Source of the DNA: Bogoriella caseilytica
GTDB lineage: Bacteria > Actinomycetota > Actinomycetes > Actinomycetales > Actinomycetaceae
Reading direction: 5' to 3'
Length of the DNA stretch: 64,000 nt
Assembly (NCBI RefSeq): GCF_003752405.1
Contig: NZ_RKHK01000001.1
Span: 1,240,001-1,304,000 of the forward strand
The translations under genes were made by a program, and so were the position numbers. This document shows, one piece after another, positions 26,894-35,415 of this stretch; positions within the stretch are counted from its first letter, which is position 1, and the number at the start of each line of letters is the position of its first letter. Below the pieces are notes generated by a model that searched no databases, was not told the DNA's origin, and worked only from the letters and a program-made list of their open reading frames with translations.

Positions 26894-27321
26894 TGCTGCT
26901 CGCCGAGCTGTGTGGCAAGCAGTTCCTCGTACAGGGCCGCGACTCGGGCAGCGAGGTCCTCGCGGATCAGTCGCATCCGCTCCATGCCGGTGATGCCGCG
27001 CTCGGAGGGTTCGTCGGTGACCCATCGCTCGACCGGGGCGGAACCGACCTCCTCGAGCTGGACCTCGTTGCCGATGAGCACCACGCGGTCGACGGCGTCG
27101 AGCAGCTCTGTGGCAATCGGCTTGGGGTGTTCTCCGGTGAGGTCGGCGCCCAGCTCATCCAGAGCCGCCACCGACTCGGCATTGAGCGAGGATCCGGGCC
27201 TGGTGCCAGCGGAGTGCACGCGGATGGCGGTGCCGGCGACGTGCCGCATGAGACCCGCGGCCATCTGAGACTTCCCGCCGTTCTTCACACAGACGAAGAG
27301 AACACTGGGCTGGGTGGTCAT
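26890..27321 (-). CDS. arsC: Arsenate reductase / low-molecular-weight phosphatase family
   Basis: 143 residues. The P-loop CVKNGGKSQ starts at Cys11 (VLFVCVKNGGKSQMAAGLM). It is an LMW-PTP fold like the actinobacterial arsenate-mycothiol transferases, but the usual Arg of CX5R is Lys here. The C-terminal residues form a helix instead of the thioredoxin-linked Cys pair. Ribosome site AGGAG is six bases from the ATG. It is the first gene of the minus arsenic operon and shares the palindromic promoter region with the ArsR fusion. Confidence 0.88.
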   Translation of the reverse strand: MTTQPSVLFVCVKNGGKSQMAAGLMRHVAGTAIRVHSAGTRPGSSLNAESVAALDELGADLTGEHPKPIATELLDAVDRVVLIGNEVQLEEVGSAPVERWVTDEPSERGITGMERMRLIREDLAARVAALYEELLATQLGEQQ

Positions 27322-27343
27322 GCTGGCTCCTGGCAGAGAAGAC

Positions 27344-27380
27344 TTGACGCGGCGATGTTACCTCAATGATTATTGAGGTA
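27344..27380 (+). promoter_or_regulatory. Arsenic-locus operator/promoter
   Basis: Perfect inverted arms TACCTCAAT (27359-27367) and ATTGAGGTA (27372-27380) across GATT. The second arm ends on the first base of the ATG at 27380. A -35 box TTGACG (27344-27349) and a -10-like GATTAT (27368-27373, spacing 18) overlap it, so bound repressor would block both RNA polymerase and, if leaderless, the start codon. An ArsR dimer is the obvious ligand. Confidence 0.7.
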
Positions 27381-28084
27381 TGGCCGTGATGGGGGAATCC
27401 CCCGAGATCGAGCGTCGCGCAGCGCTGCATGGCGCGCTCGCCGATCCGGCGCGGTTACGCATCGTCGATGCGCTGGCGCTGGGCGATGCCTCCCCCTCCG
27501 AACTAGCCGGCTCTCTGGAGATCTCCTCCAACCTGATGGCGCACCATCTCGGAGTCCTCGAGCGGGCTGGCCTGACCACCCGCCACCGCTCCGAGGGTGA
27601 TGGGCGGCGCTCCTACGTCCGGCTGGCCGAAGTGTCGTTCAGCGGACTGTGCATCCCCAGACATCAGGCGGCGCCGCGCGTGCTCTTCGTGTGCACCGGA
27701 AACTCCGCCCGCTCCCAACTTGCCGCGGCGCTCTGGCAGCAGTGCTCGAGCATCCCTGCTACCTCCGGCGGCACCCGTCCGGCCGCACAGATCTCGCCGG
27801 ACGCCGTCGCCGCTGCCCAGCGCCACGGCCTCGATCTCTGCGCCTCCACACCACGGCACGTCTCGGAGGTGCATCACCCGGGCGACCTGGTCATCACCGT
27901 CTGTGACCGCGCCCGGGAGTGCCTCGAGATCCCCATCGACCTGCACTGGTCCATCGCTTCCCTCGGCAGCGCCCGCAGCCACGAGGCCGTGGACGCCGTC
28001 TTCGAGGAGATCGCCCAGCGCGTCCACACCCTCGCCCCGCACCTCAACCCCCCGACGTCGTCATGCCCGCCAAGCCCAGTGTGA
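27380..28084 (+). CDS. ArsR-type repressor fused to LMW phosphatase/ArsC domain
   Basis: 234 residues. Residues 1-85 form an ArsR winged helix (LADPARLRIVDALA, then SELAGSLEISSNLMAHHL as recognition region). A second domain begins at about 98 with VLFVCTGNSARSQ, a complete CX5R loop (Cys105, Arg111), and an Asp-containing end. The tail is proline-rich. Fusions of an ArsR repressor with an arsenate-reductase-like phosphatase exist in some actinobacteria. It is transcribed divergently from arsC/acr3 and overlaps the next, broken arsC by 22 bases. Confidence 0.92.
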   Translation: MAVMGESPEIERRAALHGALADPARLRIVDALALGDASPSELAGSLEISSNLMAHHLGVLERAGLTTRHRSEGDGRRSYVRLAEVSFSGLCIPRHQAAPRVLFVCTGNSARSQLAAALWQQCSSIPATSGGTRPAAQISPDAVAAAQRHGLDLCASTPRHVSEVHHPGDLVITVCDRARECLEIPIDLHWSIASLGSARSHEAVDAVFEEIAQRVHTLAPHLNPPTSSCPPSPV

Positions 28085-28478
28085 TGTTCGTCTGCATGCA
28101 CAATGCCGGCCGCTCCCAGATGGCCGCCGGCTACCTCTCGGCTCTCTCCCAGAGCGCCGTCGGGGTGCGTTCTGCCGGCTCAGCGCCCGCCGATCAGCCC
28201 AATCCCATGGCGGTCGAGGCCATGGCCGAGGAGGGCATCGATATCCGGGACAACCGGCCCACGATCCTGACCACCGAGGATGTCCGGGCTTCCGACGTCG
28301 TATCACCATGGGCTGCGGCGATGCCTGCCCGATCTTCCCGGGCAAGCGTTACGAGGATTGGGCCCTGGAAGACCCGGCAGGCCAGGATCTCGAGTCCGTG
28401 CGCCGGATCCGCGACGAGATCCGCGAACGTGTCGAGGTGCTGCTGTACGAGCTGCTCGCCGCAGAGGTGCCGTCATGA
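28063..28478 (+). pseudogene. arsC: arsC (second) with single-base frameshift
   Basis: The first frame codes MPAKPSVMFVCMHNAGRSQ, a canonical ArsC P-loop, up to VRASDVV. The continuation ITMGCGDACPIFPGKRYEDW lies in the next frame and ends with LLYELLAAEVPS at 28478. One base is missing after position 28301; adding one would restore a normal protein of about 138 residues. GCGDACP is the usual second motif of arsenate reductases. It may be a recent inactivating mutation or an assembly error. It was the third arsenate reductase unit of the locus. Confidence 0.88.
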
Positions 28479-29285
28479 ACGCGACGAGCGCGACCGCTCC
28501 CGAGGGTCGGCAGCCCTGAGTTGATCGAGTTCGAGCCGGTAACCCACACCGCGCAGGTTCTGAATCACCCCGCTCACTCCGGCGTCCGCCAGGCGGCGCC
28601 GCAGGCGCGTGATCGCCGGGGGAAGCGAAGACGGCGCGACCGGCGAGTTTCGCCACACGGCGTCGCGCAGTTCCTCGGGGGTGAGCAGCTCTCCCCCGCG
28701 CTGGGCCAGGGCGTGAAGGAGGATCAGATCGCGCGGCCCGAGATCGAGCCGCCGGCCATGCAGGCGCGCCTCGAAACGGCTCGCATCCACCATGAGCGGC
28801 CCGATCTCGATCCGCTCGGGAGCGCGTTCCGCGGGCTTGAGGGCGGCGAGCTGCTCCAGCAGCTCCTCGATCCGGTACGGCAGCTCCAGAACCGGGCGCG
28901 CTCCGGCCACGATGACTTCGGTGGCGTCCTCGACATCGCCGGTTCCCAGAGCGAGGAGCACGGGCCGGCGCAGCTGATCCCGGAAAGCGAGCACGGTGCG
29001 CACCGCGTCGGCAGCGGGCACCGCGCAGGAGAGGATCAGGACATCCGGATGCTCCTCACCGGCGGCGGCGAGGGCGTGGAAGGGTTCGTGGTGGACGCTG
29101 ACGTCCGGGCCGGCCTCGCGGATCGCCTGGGCCACGGGGGCGTCGTCGCTCAGGTGCGGGTCGAGGAACATCACGGACTGCGCCCGCCCGTGACGGTGCC
29201 AGGCCCGCACGAGGTCCAGATGACGCGCAGCGGCCGCCCGGTCGGGCGCCCGGGGTGGCTGCGAGCCGGACGGGAGGGCGGTCAT
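28473..29285 (-). CDS. OmpR-like winged-helix regulator with degenerate receiver
   Basis: 270 residues. The N-terminal half has a receiver-like fold (SVMFLDPHLS, DVLILSCAVP, VLELPYRIEEL), but the phospho-acceptor Asp is replaced (SCAVP) and the switch Lys is Leu (LELPY), so it cannot be phosphorylated in the usual way. The C-terminal half is a full OmpR winged helix (LDLGPRDLILLHALAQRGGELLTPEEL to NLRGVGYRLE). It is 15 bases downstream of pstA and is probably cotranscribed with the phosphate transporter; a regulator of phosphate response is inferred. Confidence 0.85.
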   Translation of the reverse strand: MTALPSGSQPPRAPDRAAAARHLDLVRAWHRHGRAQSVMFLDPHLSDDAPVAQAIREAGPDVSVHHEPFHALAAAGEEHPDVLILSCAVPAADAVRTVLAFRDQLRRPVLLALGTGDVEDATEVIVAGARPVLELPYRIEELLEQLAALKPAERAPERIEIGPLMVDASRFEARLHGRRLDLGPRDLILLHALAQRGGELLTPEELRDAVWRNSPVAPSSLPPAITRLRRRLADAGVSGVIQNLRGVGYRLELDQLRAADPRERSRSSRS

Positions 29286-29300
29286 GGCGGCGGTCTCCGA

Positions 29301-30233
29301 TCAGACCCGGTGTGCCTTCGACGCACGGGAACCGATGTAGCGGGCGATCACGGTCAGGACCAGCACGATCACCAGGAGCGAGAGCGCCCCGCCCCACGCG
29401 CGTTCGATGCCGGGAGCGAAGGGCTGACGCGCACCGTTGTAGATCTGCAGTGGCACCGCGCCGATCGCGGTGTTGAAGAAGTCGGTCACGATGTTGACGT
29501 TGCCGAAGGCCGTGAGGATCAACGGGGCGGTCTCGCCGGTTCCACGCGCCACGGCAAGCATGATCGAGGTGGTCAGGCCCGGTGCCGCCGCGGGCAGCAC
29601 CACCCGTGTGGTGGTCTGCCACTTGCGCGCCCCGAGGGCAAAGGCTCCCCGGCGCATGTCCGTCGAGACCGTCTTGAGCACCTCTTCGGAGGAGCGCACC
29701 ACGATCGGAAGCATCACGATGGCGATGGCCACCGCGCCGGTGAATCCGCCGAAGCTGATCACCTGCCCGGTGCCGAGCACGAGGATCGCGTACACCGCCA
29801 GGCCGATGAACACCGACGGGATTCCAGTCATGACGTCGGTGACGAAACGGATGAGCGTGGAGAACGCGCCCTTGCCGTAGTCCACCAGATAGATCGCCGC
29901 CGCCAGCCCCAGGGGGACCGCGATGCCGATCGCCATCAACATCATGATTCCCGTGCCGACGAAGCCGGCCGCATAGCCGCCGCCCTCACGCGCCGGTGGG
30001 CTCTCGCGCTGGGTGAGGAACTCCCAGGAGATCACCCCGGCGCCCTCGCGGACGACCTCGACCAGGATCAGGACGAGGGGAACGGCGGCCAGGGCCATCA
30101 GGAAGGTCAGGACGGCGCGGGTGACGGCATTCTTGCGCTTGCGCCGACGCGCATTACCGTCCTGGACGGTCAAGCTGGTATGGCCGGTGGGTGACGAGGA
30201 CGACGAGGTGGTGCTTTCAGTCACGTAGGTCAC
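29301..30233 (-). CDS. pstA: Phosphate ABC transporter permease PstA
   Basis: 310 residues from the GTG at 30233, which overlaps the pstC stop (GTGA). Six membrane helices follow an N-terminal Ser/Thr-rich and basic stretch. The cytoplasmic EAA-like loop (VLKTVSTDMRRGAFALGARKWQT) contacts PstB. It works with PstC as the membrane channel for inorganic phosphate. The signature GIPSVFIGLAVY is common to PstA. Next gene down is the degenerate-receiver regulator. Confidence 0.95.
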   Translation of the reverse strand: MTYVTESTTSSSSSPTGHTSLTVQDGNARRRKRKNAVTRAVLTFLMALAAVPLVLILVEVVREGAGVISWEFLTQRESPPAREGGGYAAGFVGTGIMMLMAIGIAVPLGLAAAIYLVDYGKGAFSTLIRFVTDVMTGIPSVFIGLAVYAILVLGTGQVISFGGFTGAVAIAIVMLPIVVRSSEEVLKTVSTDMRRGAFALGARKWQTTTRVVLPAAAPGLTTSIMLAVARGTGETAPLILTAFGNVNIVTDFFNTAIGAVPLQIYNGARQPFAPGIERAWGGALSLLVIVLVLTVIARYIGSRASKAHRV

Positions 30234-31225
30234 AGTGCATCCCCAGCTGAAGCGGATCGGGCGAAGCGCCACACGATGAGTCGTGCCACCACGTTGACGA
30301 CCATGGTCAACAGGAAGAGCACGACGCCGACGCCCATCAACGCGGTCAAGGTCTCGGGTGAGGCGTCCTGGAAGGTGGCGGCGATGTGGGCGGCGAGGGA
30401 ATCGCCGGCGAAGAAGAGCCGGTAGCCGGCTCGCTGCGATCCGCCGATGAGCATGAGCACGGCGATCGTCTCGCCGAGCGCGCGCCCCAGGCCGAGCATC
30501 GTGGCGCCGACGATGCCGCCGAAGGATCGTGGCAGGACCACCCGGGAGAGCACTTCGCTCTTGGTGGCGCCCAGCCCGTAGGCGGCGCTCACCTCATCCG
30601 GCGGGGTGGCCGCCATCACCTCGCGAGTGATGGCGGTGATGATCGGCAGGATCATGATGGCCAGCACCACACCGGCATGGAAGTAGTTCGTGTTCGGGAC
30701 CGATCCACCGAAGAGCGGGATGAAGCCGAGGGTGCTGTTCAACCAGTTACTGAAGGGGTGCAACACGTTGGGCACGAACCAGAGCAGGCCCCACAGCCCG
30801 AAGATGATGGAGGGCACGGCGGCGAGGATCTCCACCGAGTACGACAGCAGAGTGCGCGCGCGCTTCGGGGCATAGAAGGTGATGAAGAGAGACACGCAGA
30901 TCGCCAGCGGGAGGGCGATCACCACCGCAATGCTCGCGGTGACCAGAGTGCCCCAGATGAAGGGCCACGCACCGTAGGTTCCGGTGAACTCGTTGCGGGC
31001 GAATCCGGCCTGCCATTCCGTGCCGAAGATGAAGTCGAAGAAGCCCTGGTACACGAAGACCGGGTAGGCGTCGTAAACCGTCCGGATCACCATGGCGCTG
31101 AGAATCGCCAGCACACTGGCACCGGCCAGGATCAGGAATCCGGTGAAGAGGCGATCGGCGTACTGACCGAAACCGCGGGTGCGCAAGGCGCTCTTCGGCG
31201 GTTGCTCTCGCGTGGTGGTGCTCAT
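30230..31225 (-). CDS. pstC: Phosphate ABC transporter permease PstC
   Basis: 331 residues, six main membrane helices, with a long periplasmic-side loop containing FIFGTEWQAGFARNEFTGTYGAWPFIWGT. LAAVPSIIFGLWGLLWFVP and the EAA loop AAYGLGATKSEVLSRVVLP are PstC hallmarks. Heterodimer with PstA. It follows pstS after 89 bases that hold a strong GC hairpin, which may lower its expression relative to pstS. Confidence 0.95.
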   Translation of the reverse strand: MSTTTREQPPKSALRTRGFGQYADRLFTGFLILAGASVLAILSAMVIRTVYDAYPVFVYQGFFDFIFGTEWQAGFARNEFTGTYGAWPFIWGTLVTASIAVVIALPLAICVSLFITFYAPKRARTLLSYSVEILAAVPSIIFGLWGLLWFVPNVLHPFSNWLNSTLGFIPLFGGSVPNTNYFHAGVVLAIMILPIITAITREVMAATPPDEVSAAYGLGATKSEVLSRVVLPRSFGGIVGATMLGLGRALGETIAVLMLIGGSQRAGYRLFFAGDSLAAHIAATFQDASPETLTALMGVGVVLFLLTMVVNVVARLIVWRFARSASAGDAL

Positions 31226-31279
31226 CCTTGTCCCATCGCTTGGGTGCTGGGCGACGACGCCCCCTGAGGGGCTGGAGGG

Positions 31280-31305
31280 CCGGGGCGGGCCGTGGCCCGC
31301 CCCGG
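31280..31305 (-). terminator. GC hairpin between pstS and pstC
   Basis: Perfect 12-base arms CCGGGGCGGGCC (31280-31291) and GGCCCGCCCCGG (31294-31305) with a 2-base loop. Position, right after the pstS stop, fits an attenuator or RNA-stability element that keeps pstS transcripts more abundant than pstC/pstA. Confidence 0.65.
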
Positions 31306-31314
31306 CTGTCTGAC

Positions 31315-32493
31315 TCAGTCCTCGGAGTTGATCCGCTCGATGGCCTCGGCGACGCGGGGCCGCAGGCCCTCACCGAGCGGGGCGTAGCCCAGCTCCATGG
31401 CGAGGTCGATGGCGACCTCATCCTGGGTGGCCCAGGTCCAGTAGTCCTTCAGCATCTCGGCGGTGTTCTCGTCGTAGCCGCACTCGTAGGCGAAGATCCA
31501 GTTGGCGCCCACGATTGGGAAGCCCTCGCCACCCACACCGAGAATGTCGAACTGGAAGTTGTCCGGGATTTCGAGGACCTCGAGCGCCTCGGTGGTGGCC
31601 TCCAGGGTGGCCTGCACGGCGTTACCGTCCTCGTTCACCACTGCGGCGGTGGGCAGGTCGTTCACGATCGCATAGGCCTGGTTGACGTAGCCGATGCCAC
31701 CAGGGTTCTGTTCGGTGCCGGCCGTCACGCCCTCGTTGCCCTGACCGCCGATCGTCTCGGCCGGCCACTGCACCTCGGTGCCCGAGCCGAGCTCCCAGTT
31801 GGGGGCTGCATCCTCGAGGTACGTGGTGAAGACCGAGGTGGTGCCGGAGCCGTCCGAGCGGTGCACCGGGATGATCTCCATGTCCGGGAGATCCATGTCG
31901 GGGTTGAGCTCGGCGATTGCCGGGTCGTTGTAGTTCGTGATCTCGCGCTGGTAGATACCCGCAATGGTCTCGGCGTCGAGCACTAGGCCCTCGAACTGGT
32001 CGTCACCGAAGGCGATGGTCACCGCACCGAAGAGCACCGGGAACTGGATGGCGTCGCAGCTGCGACCGTCAGCGGCCTCCGCGAGGTCCTCTTCGCGCAG
32101 GTAACGCTCGGAGGAGCCGAAGTCCACGGTCTGGAGCAGGAACTGTTCGATGCCACCGCCGGAGCCGATGGACTGGTAGTTGATCTGCACGCCGGGCTGC
32201 ACGTTGCCGGAGTACTCGAAGGCCCAGTCCTGGAAGACCGGGTTGGGGAACGTGGCGCCGGCGCCTTCGAGGTTGCCGGAGAGCTCGCCACCCTCGTTGT
32301 CGTCGCCGTCGGCGTTGTCGTCACTGTCTGTGTCGTCGTCGGGGTTGTCGTCCGTAGCTTCGGTGCCGTCCACGTCGTCGCCGGGCGCGGTGTCGGACGG
32401 GCCATCGTTCCCCGCGCAAGAGGCGAGGGTGATGGCGAGGACCGACGCCGCGGCGATCGACGCGATACGGGGCTTGATGATGCTCGTGCTCAT
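31315..32493 (-). CDS. pstS: Phosphate-binding lipoprotein PstS
   Basis: 392 residues from the ATG at 32493; the longer frame has 20 extra residues without signal character. A lipoprotein signal with LASC (Cys at about 27) is followed by an acidic Asp/Asn/Glu-rich linker of about 45 residues. The binding domain has GAGATFP, IGSGGG, FGSSERY and HRSDGSGTT, all known phosphate-contact segments. It captures extracellular phosphate for PstCA. It lies 60 bases after pstB. Confidence 0.96.
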   Translation of the reverse strand: MSTSIIKPRIASIAAASVLAITLASCAGNDGPSDTAPGDDVDGTEATDDNPDDDTDSDDNADGDDNEGGELSGNLEGAGATFPNPVFQDWAFEYSGNVQPGVQINYQSIGSGGGIEQFLLQTVDFGSSERYLREEDLAEAADGRSCDAIQFPVLFGAVTIAFGDDQFEGLVLDAETIAGIYQREITNYNDPAIAELNPDMDLPDMEIIPVHRSDGSGTTSVFTTYLEDAAPNWELGSGTEVQWPAETIGGQGNEGVTAGTEQNPGGIGYVNQAYAIVNDLPTAAVVNEDGNAVQATLEATTEALEVLEIPDNFQFDILGVGGEGFPIVGANWIFAYECGYDENTAEMLKDYWTWATQDEVAIDLAMELGYAPLGEGLRPRVAEAIERINSED

Positions 32494-32553
32494 GGGTGTT
32501 CTTCCGTCTCTAGGATTGACAGCAGGCTGGAGCTGGCTGGTGGGGGACGTCAC

Positions 32554-33432
32554 TCAGCCGAAACGGCCGGTGATGTAGTCCTCGGTCCGCTTGTCGGACG
32601 CATTCGAGAAGATCGTGCTGGTGAGGTCGTACTCAACGAGGGCGCCGGTGCGCTCGCCCGCCTGGTCATCGATGTCGACCGTGAGGAAGGCGGTCCGGTC
32701 GGAGACGCGGGCCGCCTGCTGCATGTTGTGCGTGACGATGACGATCGTGTATTCGTTGCGCATCTCGCGCATGAGGTCTTCGATCTTCAGCGTGGCGATG
32801 GGGTCGAGTGCCGAGCAGGGCTCGTCCATGAGGATCACCTCAGGGCTGACGGCGATGGCACGTGCAATGCACAGGCGCTGCTGCTGGCCACCGGAGAGCG
32901 AGAATCCGGAGTCCTTCAGCTTGTCCTTGACCTCGTCCCATAGGAAGGCCTTGCGCAGGGACTCCTCCACGAGGTCGTCCATGCTGCCGCGGTGACCGTT
33001 CAGCCGCGGGCCGAACGCGACGTTGTCGTAGATGGACTTCGGGAACGGGTTGGGCTTCTGGAAGACCATGCCGATCCGGCGGCGCACCTCGACGGGGTCG
33101 ACCTCTGGGGCGTAGATGTCCTCGCCGTTGTAGCGGAAAGTACCGCCCACACTGGCACCCGGAATGAGGTCGTTCATCCGGTTGAAGGACCGCAGCAGCG
33201 TGGACTTGCCGCAGCCACTGGGCCCGATGAACGCGGTGATCTCCCGCCGCGGGATGTCCATGGAGACGCCCTTGACCGCGGTGAAGGACCCGTAGCGAAC
33301 CGAGGCGTCCTGCAGTTCGAAGACGGGGACGCCGGCATCCTGCGAGGCGCCGGCCTCCGGCTCCCGTGCAGTGACCTGAATGCCCGGGTGGCCTCCGCCG
33401 CCCGCGTTCTCCGGGTGGGGGCTGCGTCTCAT
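32554..33432 (-). CDS. pstB: Phosphate ABC transporter ATPase PstB
   Basis: 292 residues. Walker A GPSGCGKS, signature LSGGQQQRL and Walker [14 protein letters not shown] are present. There is a 35-residue Gly/Pro-rich N-terminal extension before [11 protein letters not shown]; a later start is possible but no better ribosome site is seen. It powers phosphate uptake. Unusually, it is the first gene, giving the order pstB-pstS-pstC-pstA instead of pstSCAB. A PHO-box-like repeat is 67 bases upstream. Confidence 0.95.
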   Translation of the reverse strand: MRRSPHPENAGGGGHPGIQVTAREPEAGASQDAGVPVFELQDASVRYGSFTAVKGVSMDIPRREITAFIGPSGCGKSTLLRSFNRMNDLIPGASVGGTFRYNGEDIYAPEVDPVEVRRRIGMVFQKPNPFPKSIYDNVAFGPRLNGHRGSMDDLVEESLRKAFLWDEVKDKLKDSGFSLSGGQQQRLCIARAIAVSPEVILMDEPCSALDPIATLKIEDLMREMRNEYTIVIVTHNMQQAARVSDRTAFLTVDIDDQAGERTGALVEYDLTSTIFSNASDKRTEDYITGRFG

Positions 33433-33498
33433 GGATGACTCCGATCGTGCCTAGCGGGGTGGCCGGGTGGCCACAACGACCGGGTCAATAGAGCCAGC

Positions 33499-33520
33499 TG
33501 TACGTGAATGTGCGGTGAAC
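33499..33520 (-). promoter_or_regulatory. PHO-box-like direct repeat upstream of pst operon
   Basis: On the minus strand two adjacent 11-base units, GTTCACCGCAC and ATTCACGTACA, share TTCAC at the same place. This matches the layout of actinobacterial PhoP/RegX3 binding sites (11-base direct repeats with TTCAC). It lies about 67 bases before the pstB ATG. The binding protein is not encoded in a recognisable form here unless it is the regulator at 28473. Confidence 0.65.
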
Positions 33521-33570
33521 GCCAGCAATCGTGAGGATGGCTATCTTGAGACTTCTCGCTATCGCTCGAT

Positions 33571-33593
33571 GCGGACGGCTGCTCGCCGTCCGC
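33571..33593 (-). terminator. Terminator hairpin after kdpE-like gene
   Basis: Perfect arms GCGGACGGC (33571-33579) and GCCGTCCGC (33585-33593) with a 5-base loop, 20 bases beyond the response regulator stop on the minus strand. It would separate the KdpDE-like operon from the pst operon, which reads in the same direction. Confidence 0.6.
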
Positions 33594-33613
33594 AGGCCGG
33601 CCGATCCGCCCGG

Positions 33614-34279
33614 CTACCGGAAGCGGTAGCCGGCCCCAGGCTCAGTGAGGAGGTGCCGGGGGCGTGCCGGATCGTCTTCCAGCTTGTGGCGCAGTTGTGC
33701 GAGGTAGACCCGGAGATAGTTGGTCTCCCGCGCGTACTGCGGGCCCCAGACGGTCTGGAGCAGCGCTTGCTGCGAGACGAGCGCCCCGCGGGCGCGCACC
33801 AGCACCTCGAGCATTCGCCATTCCGTCGGCGTCAGGTGGACCTCGTCGCCATCTCGCTCCACCCTGTGGGCCGCGAGGTCAACCGCCAGATCGCCGGAGC
33901 GCACTGTGTCTGAGGCAGGATCGCTGCGGCGCAGCAGAGCTTCGATCCGCGCCAGGAGCTCCTCCACGCCAAAGGGCTTGGTGACGTAGTCATCGGCTCC
34001 GGCACGCAGGGCGTGAACCTTCGTGGTCTCGGCGTCCCGCGCGGAGAGCACCAGGATCGGCGCCCGGTACCACGGGCGCACAGTCTCCACCAGATCGAGG
34101 CCGTCGAGATCGGGCAGGCCCAGATCGAGGACGACGAGGTCCGGTTGCTGCTCACGCACGGCGGACAGCGCGCTCCGCCCGTCGGTGACGGCGCGGACCG
34201 CGTAGCCGTGCGCTTCGAGGACGATCACGAGTGTGCGCACGAGTGCCGGGTCATCCTCGACCAGAAGCAACCTGATCAT
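33614..34279 (-). CDS. kdpE: OmpR-family response regulator, KdpE-like
   Basis: 221 residues. Receiver with acidic pair at 9-10, phospho-acceptor Asp52 (VVLDLGLPDLDG) and Lys in YVTKPFGVEEL; winged helix with VHLTPTEWRMLEVLVRARGALVSQQALL and a YLRVYLAQLRHKLEDDPARPRHL stretch characteristic of KdpE. It receives phosphate from the overlapping kinase. No kdpFABC genes are near; the divergent trkH is the likely target. Confidence 0.9.
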   Translation of the reverse strand: MIRLLLVEDDPALVRTLVIVLEAHGYAVRAVTDGRSALSAVREQQPDLVVLDLGLPDLDGLDLVETVRPWYRAPILVLSARDAETTKVHALRAGADDYVTKPFGVEELLARIEALLRRSDPASDTVRSGDLAVDLAAHRVERDGDEVHLTPTEWRMLEVLVRARGALVSQQALLQTVWGPQYARETNYLRVYLAQLRHKLEDDPARPRHLLTEPGAGYRFR

Positions 34280-35415
34280 TGCTGCACCACGGGCATCTCC
34301 AGAGTCATGGTGAGCCCGCCGCCTGGAGTGGGGGACGGGAACACCCGGGCGCCGGTGGCCTCCGCCAGGCCCCGTGCGATGGCCAGTCCCATGCCCGCAT
34401 GCCCGCCGGCAGAGCGATCGTGCAGCCGCTGGAGAGGCAGGAACATCCGGTCCCAGTCCTGCTGGGGGACTCCTGGCCCGTGATCGACGACGGCGAGGCG
34501 GACCAGGCCGGACTCGCGCGGCTGTGCCCCCGGCCCACCGGCGGGTTCGGCCGCGATCGCGGCGGTGATCTCGACAGCGCTCTCGTCAGGTGAGAAACGC
34601 CGGGCGTTGTCCACCAGGTTGTCCAGGATGCGCTCGAAGAAGCCGGCGTCCCCGCAGACGTCGGGCAGACCCTCGGGCAGGTCCACGCGCACCGCCGCAC
34701 GCGGATGGCCGGCAACCGTGTGCGCGACGAGAGCCGCCACCTCCACCGACTCACGTCGGGTGACGTGCCCACCCGACTGCAGGCGGCTCATGTCGAGCAG
34801 GTCGCTGACCACCCGGGTGAGGCGATCCGCGGACTCCTCGACCGTCTCCAGCAGCGCCTCGCGCTGGTCGGGCCGCCAGGTGACGCCGCGCTGACGCAGG
34901 GCGCTCGCAGCCGCCTTGATCCCCGCCAAAGGGGTGCGGAGGTCGTGCCCGACCGCAGCGAGCAGCGACGTCCGGACTGCGTCGGCGGTGGCCAGCTCCC
35001 GGGCGTGGGCATCCTGCTCGGCCAGCCGGTCGCGGTAGGCGGCCCGCTCCCGCGAGGCGAACTCGACCACGAGGCTGACGATGACGGCGATCACCACGAA
35101 GACGACGAGCTCGAGGACGGTGTCACGGTCATCGATGTGGAGCGTGTAGTAGGGCTGGGTCAGGAACAGGTTGGCCGCTGCGAAGGAGAGCAGCGCGGCG
35201 CTCACGCCCGGCAGGAAGCCGCCGACGGCCGCGATGGCCACCACCAGCAACAGGTACACCAACAACAAGCTTCCCAGCGCCAGTTCCTCGCGTAGCACCA
35301 GGGCACCGGCCGTCACTATCGGCAGGCCGGCGACGATGCCGACCACGGCAGCGACGCGTCGAGCACGGGAGAGCCCGCCCCCCGGGCTGTCACCGCGCAG
35401 CAATCTCTGGGCCAC
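34276..35415 (-). CDS. kdpD: KdpD-like sensor histidine kinase, lacking the N-terminal domain
   Basis: 379 residues, less than half of full KdpD (about 850-900). The four-helix DUF4118 membrane domain (about 20-115, including LTQPYYTLHID) is followed by the phospho-His in AAVGHDLRTPLAGI and an ATP-binding domain (VDHGPGVPQQDWDRMF). The cytoplasmic KdpD and Usp domains are absent. Overlaps the regulator by four bases. It probably senses potassium or osmotic state through the membrane domain. Confidence 0.9.
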   Translation of the reverse strand: MAQRLLRGDSPGGGLSRARRVAAVVGIVAGLPIVTAGALVLREELALGSLLLVYLLLVVAIAAVGGFLPGVSAALLSFAAANLFLTQPYYTLHIDDRDTVLELVVFVVIAVIVSLVVEFASRERAAYRDRLAEQDAHARELATADAVRTSLLAAVGHDLRTPLAGIKAAASALRQRGVTWRPDQREALLETVEESADRLTRVVSDLLDMSRLQSGGHVTRRESVEVAALVAHTVAGHPRAAVRVDLPEGLPDVCGDAGFFERILDNLVDNARRFSPDESAVEITAAIAAEPAGGPGAQPRESGLVRLAVVDHGPGVPQQDWDRMFLPLQRLHDRSAGGHAGMGLAIARGLAEATGARVFPSPTPGGGLTMTLEMPVVQQ

